From Ramicandelaber brevisporus (taxonomy: Eukaryota > Kickxellomycota > Ramicandelaberales > Ramicandelaberaceae): 11,788 nucleotides of DNA. The DNA is taken from the NCBI GenBank assembly GCA_025201865.1, contig MU602668.1, positions 106,710-118,497 on the forward strand, given 5' to 3'. Under the pieces are notes generated by a model that saw only the letters and a list, made by a program, of their open reading frames with translations, made no database searches and was not told the DNA's origin. Both the position numbers and the translations under genes were made by a program. Below, one piece after another: positions 8,411 through 11,788 of the stretch (position 1 is its first letter; each line of letters begins with the position of its first letter).

Positions 8411-9188
8411 TCAAGCAATCAAACAATTCAGCCAGCTAGCCAAACAGCCAAACAGCCAAACAGCCAAATGGCTAATCTACCCACCTTCTTTCACTGACAC
8501 CTTTTTAGTGCCTCTATTCCTCTTCCCCACTTTCTTTTATTTTAATTAGTTTGTGCCTTTTTCTATAACAAATCCTGAACAGATCAGTTGTTGATTCCAT
8601 GACCGATGCATTGGTTGACGTCATGCCTCTTTCAAACTCTAGCGTAACCTTTTCGATGAGCAAATCTGCCTGGGTCCAGAAAACCATTGGTTTCGGAGCC
8701 GCAATCAATCAAACACCTCCACCTCTCATTGCACAGAAGCATTTCTCTCGAATCTTGGCTTCACTACTCCGTTTTTTTTTTTCCACTCTCCTCCCGCAGC
8801 AGACATCAAAACCAGCACCTCATTTGCACAGCTTGTACCGGGTATCAGCCATCGGGTATCCAGCATCAGTTCCCCCTCTCATTCCCTCATTCTCTCCCTT
8901 TCTTTCTCTGTTACCTTGTCAATACCACTATCACTCTCCCAGACTAATCGATACATCAAAAAAAGCTCAAACCTTTGTGACACCATTCACACGCACCAAC
9001 GGCACAGCTCGCCCTCTGCCTCTTTCGGTATCACTCCTCTCGCTCCTCCTCTTTTTTTTTTCCTGTCTTTGTCCTCGCTGCTTCGTTGCTTCGCTGTTCC
9101 TTTGTCCAACTTACACACTCTCCACTTTGCACTTCCTTCGCTTACAAACAGAACGCCTCTATTTACACCACAGTCTCTTACAGAAGCA
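8411..9188. other. long CLIP/SDR intergenic region
   Basis: This 778-base gap is the longest in the window. It begins with an 8-base tandem repeat, then shows T-rich sequence (likely CLIP 3' UTR), a compositionally coding-like patch near 8585-8715, and from 8760 onward pyrimidine-rich sequence with two long T runs. The SDR start is preceded by CTCTTACAG (ending 9183), a possible leader acceptor; GTATCA near 9026 is one possible donor. No gene can be confirmed inside the gap. Confidence 0.4.
8438..8469 (+). repeat. four tandem AGCCAAAC units after the CLIP stop
   Basis: Four consecutive 8-base units start 27 bases after the stop codon, the last ending in T instead of C. TAGCCA at 8437-8442 and TGGCTA at 8469-8474 bracket the array as an inverted pair, so the repeat would sit in the loop of a small stem in the CLIP 3' UTR. 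Any role is unknown. Confidence 0.8.
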
Positions 9189-10628
9189 ATGCCTCGTGTG
9201 CTGATATTTGGCGGCTGTGCTCATTTTGCGGGCCGCCATCTCGTTGAGCTGCTCATCTCCAACCGCCACGCCGACCCCCTGGTTCCTGAATTCCAGCGCA
9301 TCTTCAGTCTCCTCCCGCGGCCATTTGCTACCACTGGTGCCGGAGAAGGAGAAGAAGTAGAGGAGGAGGAAGAGCCGCTTGAGATTCGAGTTGTTGACAA
9401 GACTCGTCCTGATCTGGCGGGTTTCCCACAGGACATTATTGAGCTGTTCAAACAAAACGTCGATGTCAGGCAAGGCAACATGTGGCGCAATGAGTTCATT
9501 GAATCTTGCTTTCGCGACGACGATTCCGCCGGAGCTGATGGACTGAATGGCTCTGGTCCATCGTCTACATCGCTGACATCAATGTCGCGCACCTCTTCTC
9601 AAAACTCAATGAACTCGCTAACTGGTGGCAACGGTCGACAGCAGAGTCTGGGTCCACCTGGCCGCCCCTGGGATCTCGTGGTCATTTTGACAGCTGTTGT
9701 CAAGTTTAGCCAAGCTGAATCGTATTCTCGCGAGTCGATTGTCGGCAACGTCAAGCGCATTGTCGACGCTTCCGAGAAGTTTGGCGCTCGTCAAATCGTC
9801 TATCTGTCTCATCAATACATCAACCGCAGTGACGGCACCCTCGTTGACGAAACCACCCCTACCATCAATAATCTTCCCTTGTCAGAGTACTTTATTGCAG
9901 CAGAGGAGTATATGCTAGCGAGCGAAAGAAGAGTCCCGACAGTGGTGCTACGTCCAAGTCCGCCGTATGGGCCAGGCGACTATGAAGGATTTGCGCCGAC
10001 GCTGATTACAATTGAGCTTTGCCGTCGATACCGTGAACCAATGCCGTGCTATTCAAGTCCCAGCCATTTTTTGTCGCTGGTGCATGTTCGAGATGTGGCC
10101 AGAGCCATTGTTCACTCGGCAATATGGCACGCCATTTCAGTTGGCACAATCAACAAACGGTCCACAATTGTTCATACAGCATCCAGCGGCTCCGATATTA
10201 GTAACACGGAGGTGTTTATGCTTAGCGACGGCCAGAACCGCCCGTGTGCATTAGAAGCGAGCATCATGTCCGAGTCGTTTCAAGTCAAAACCAAGCTGCT
10301 CAGCAAGGTTGCCCGCTTGGTGATGAGCACCATGTCTCCCGAGAAGGTCACCGAGACGCTCAATGTCTCGGCGGTGCAGGATTGGGTCGAGCTGATTCGC
10401 ACTTCAGGCTGTAAGGTGTCGAGACTGTCGCCATACGTCGATCCGGACTTGTTGAGAACGTGCTATGACTTTTCGCCAAGGGTTAATGTGGACAAGCTGA
10501 GAAACAGTGGGTTTGTGTGGAAGTGCCCGGAGAATCTGTCAGAGTACTGGAGCGAAATTGTGGATGAGTGGAAGGCAATGAATATTTGGCCAAGCGAAGA
10601 CGCCACTCTGCCAAATTATAATAACTAA
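9189..10628 (+). CDS. atypical extended SDR, NAD-dependent epimerase/dehydratase-like protein
   Basis: This 479-residue protein has an extended-SDR Rossmann layout: MPRVLIFGG (1-9), IRVVDK after strand 2 (66-71, acidic D70 as expected for NAD ribose), DLVVILTAVVKFSQAESY (162-179) in the place of the usual NLAA-containing segment, IVYLSHQYI (203-211), RPSPPYGPGDYEG (255-267) and SLVHVRDVARAI (296-307). This resembles eukaryotic NAD-epimerase proteins of unknown substrate, so no reaction is assigned. Two inserts interrupt the core: residues about 33-64, with an acidic run, and about 107-159, rich in Ser/Gly. The glycine loop reads GGCAHFAG, one residue longer than the usual GGxGFIG, and Y234 has Ala at +4, not the YxxxK lysine. 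The start is set at 9189 because strand 1 begins at once there. An in-frame ATG at 8916 would add 91 residues translated from pyrimidine-rich leader. Confidence 0.7.
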   Translation: MPRVLIFGGCAHFAGRHLVELLISNRHADPLVPEFQRIFSLLPRPFATTGAGEGEEVEEEEEPLEIRVVDKTRPDLAGFPQDIIELFKQNVDVRQGNMWRNEFIESCFRDDDSAGADGLNGSGPSSTSLTSMSRTSSQNSMNSLTGGNGRQQSLGPPGRPWDLVVILTAVVKFSQAESYSRESIVGNVKRIVDASEKFGARQIVYLSHQYINRSDGTLVDETTPTINNLPLSEYFIAAEEYMLASERRVPTVVLRPSPPYGPGDYEGFAPTLITIELCRRYREPMPCYSSPSHFLSLVHVRDVARAIVHSAIWHAISVGTINKRSTIVHTASSGSDISNTEVFMLSDGQNRPCALEASIMSESFQVKTKLLSKVARLVMSTMSPEKVTETLNVSAVQDWVELIRTSGCKVSRLSPYVDPDLLRTCYDFSPRVNVDKLRNSGFVWKCPENLSEYWSEIVDEWKAMNIWPSEDATLPNYNN

Positions 10629-10770
10629 ATGATAAAGTGCCTTTCAATAACTTGCGGATACATACATATACTATACTAATGATTTAAAAAAATAAAAAAC
10701 AAAGCAAATAAAAAAAACTACAAGAAAACAGAGTTATCGAGAGGGAGGAAAGAACACAAGTGGGGGATAC
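10629..10770. other. convergent gap between SDR and PARG-like genes
   Basis: Only 142 bases separate the two facing stop codons. The gap is A-rich on the plus strand and must hold both 3' ends. Polyadenylation signals are visible for the plus-strand gene only. Confidence 0.6.
10691..10712 (+). terminator. paired AATAAA poly(A) signals of the SDR gene
   Basis: Two canonical AATAAA hexamers, at 10691-10696 and 10707-10712, lie 63 and 79 bases after the SDR stop codon, within A-rich sequence. They are the only clear poly(A) signals of this form next to a gene end in the window; other 3' ends must use variants. Confidence 0.65.
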
Positions 10771-11788
10771 TTAGAGCTGGTCGAGTTCCAAAATGTCACA
10801 TCCAAACACTTTTGCAAATGGTGCACAATTACCTTCGGCATTGTTTCGCAGCGCATTGTGATCTTCGATAATCGCAAACGAGATGTGCTCAAAGTACTCG
10901 GCAAATCCAAACTTGCTGTCGTAAATCACCTCCTTGAACAGTTCCGCAATGTGCTTGGGTGGATTGGCAAATGCGCCACAGCCCCACGCACCCAGGACAA
11001 CCTGCTTGTGACCGTGATGTCTCGCAATGTGCAGCATAGTCTCCATCTTGCGTTTCACCTTGTTTGCCATGTCCGGAACAATTTGACGTTCAGTCTTGCC
11101 GGTCACACTACCACTAGTGGTAATCTGCTCGGTTGCTGGACGCACAAACGCTGCAACGTTGACAAATGCAAGAGACTTGATATCCTTCAAGAATCCGTAA
11201 CCACCAGCCAGCGAGTCGCGAATGACCATGACATCTGGGCAATAAATGCCACCATACATGTTGATTGGATACAGACTCTTGCGGTCAGGCATCAAGCCGT
11301 ACGGATCTTCAAGGCTGTAGAACAATGATGTGCGACGACAGATGGATTCCTCAGCGGCACCAGCGCCGTTTTTGTAGCCGCCGCCAGGATTACTCTTGGA
11401 GGCGTGGACGAGAACTAATGGTGGTGGCTGGGTATTGTCAGTCTGCTGTTCAAGAAGTCGTAAACCAACATCGACACAATCGGCGCGAACCACGGTAATC
11501 TTTGGTTTATTACCACCAGTTGTTACTGTCGTAGCTGATGATAATGATGATGATTCGACAGGAATGATATCACGCATCCAGTGAATGTGCTTTGGCTTGA
11601 ACCTCGACATCATGCTCAACTGATGCTGTTGCTGTTCAGTCAATTCTCCGCCACTATTGACTTGATCCTCCTTGTACAATATGGTGTTCACTACACTCTT
11701 CTTCAATGCATCCGTGTCAATGTTCTTGATTGTGCCATCACGCAACATATACCTGCCGCTCAGCAATGCCATCGCAGTGCCAACCTGA
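10771..11788 (-). CDS. microbial-type poly(ADP-ribose) glycohydrolase (DUF2263 family), 5' end beyond the window
   Basis: At least 333 residues (counted from the in-window ATG at 11772) of the DUF2263 macrodomain family, whose bacterial member is a poly(ADP-ribose) glycohydrolase that removes ADP-ribose chains from proteins. Seen: an N-terminal SGRYMLRDG block (5-13), VLVHASKSNPGGGYKNG (120-136) with the catalytic GGG, the acidic pair E141-E142 followed by SICRRTSLF, and GAWGCGAFANPPKHIAELF (261-279), the ADP-ribose phosphate loop. The family motif is GGG...QEE; here the Gln position is Ala140, while both Glu are kept. A Gln/Ser/Thr-rich insert lies between the N-terminal part and the macrodomain (about 40-88). 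The frame stays open upstream to the edge, and those codons (GTT-GGC-ACT-GCG) align with the family's first helix, so ATG 11772 may be internal and the gene partial. A CAG at 11785-11787 could alternatively be a splice acceptor. Confidence 0.8.
   Translation of the reverse strand, partial: QVGTAMALLSGRYMLRDGTIKNIDTDALKKSVVNTILYKEDQVNSGGELTEQQQHQLSMMSRFKPKHIHWMRDIIPVESSSLSSATTVTTGGNKPKITVVRADCVDVGLRLLEQQTDNTQPPPLVLVHASKSNPGGGYKNGAGAAEESICRRTSLFYSLEDPYGLMPDRKSLYPINMYGGIYCPDVMVIRDSLAGGYGFLKDIKSLAFVNVAAFVRPATEQITTSGSVTGKTERQIVPDMANKVKRKMETMLHIARHHGHKQVVLGAWGCGAFANPPKHIAELFKEVIYDSKFGFAEYFEHISFAIIEDHNALRNNAEGNCAPFAKVFGCDILELDQL

Noticed and set aside
8916-9188. N-terminal extension of the SDR protein from an upstream in-frame ATG
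   Set aside because: The extra 91 residues come from pyrimidine-rich leader and are Leu/Ser/Phe/Pro-rich, while the Rossmann strand begins right at the ATG at 9189, as is usual for the family.
8599-9204. 201-residue ORF spanning the SDR leader
   Set aside because: After the first 50 or so residues it runs through T-rich, pyrimidine-rich leader and overlaps the SDR start out of frame; the full ORF is not a credible protein.
10858-11328. 156-residue plus-strand frame opposite the PARG-like gene
   Set aside because: It is antisense to a strongly recognisable macrodomain protein and has no motif of its own.
1-11788. Defence island, biosynthetic cluster, mobile element or CRISPR array
   Set aside because: The genes are unrelated eukaryotic housekeeping types on both strands; there are no terminal inverted repeats, transposase or reverse-transcriptase motifs, or spaced repeats.

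Overview
The window looks like gene-dense nuclear DNA of an opisthokont, most probably an early-diverging fungus. The reasons are eukaryote-only proteins (a spliceosome factor, a CLIP-170-type microtubule protein, a PWWP chromatin reader and a TMEM70-type mitochondrial protein), one clear coding intron with fungal-style signals, short intergenic gaps, and T-rich or CAA-rich untranslated stretches. The lineage is inferred from gene content only. There is no operon, RNA gene, CRISPR array, transposon or phage signal.

Layout. 1-395 is AT-rich flank with no recognisable gene. 396-1187 (-) is a TMEM70-like mitochondrial membrane protein. It is divergent from 1286-2212 (+), a CWC25-type splicing factor. 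Their start codons are only 98 bases apart, and a good candidate 5' UTR intron of CWC25 runs antisense over the TMEM70 start. 2650-4692 (+) is a two-exon gene for a 609-residue PWWP protein that resembles animal LEDGF/HDGF at both ends: a PWWP reader at the N terminus and a LEDGF-IBD/TFIIS-N-like helical bundle near the C terminus, joined by a long low-complexity linker. 5072-8410 (+) is an intronless gene for a 1112-residue CLIP-170 homologue: one CAP-Gly domain, a basic Ser/Pro linker, long coiled coils, two zinc knuckles and a terminal Glu-Thr-Phe. 9189-10628 (+) is an extended-SDR (NAD-dependent epimerase/dehydratase-like) protein with an altered nucleotide loop and two inserts. 10771-11788 (-) is a microbial-type poly(ADP-ribose) glycohydrolase (DUF2263 family). 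It converges on the SDR gene and probably runs off the right edge.

The genes do not form one pathway. They serve mitochondrial assembly, pre-mRNA splicing, chromatin reading, microtubule plus-end tracking, small-molecule metabolism and ADP-ribose turnover. No dedicated new system (defence island, biosynthetic cluster) is visible. The most interesting points are the animal-like architectures of the PWWP and CLIP genes, the interleaved 5' ends of TMEM70 and CWC25, and non-consensus active-site or cofactor motifs in the SDR and PARG proteins.
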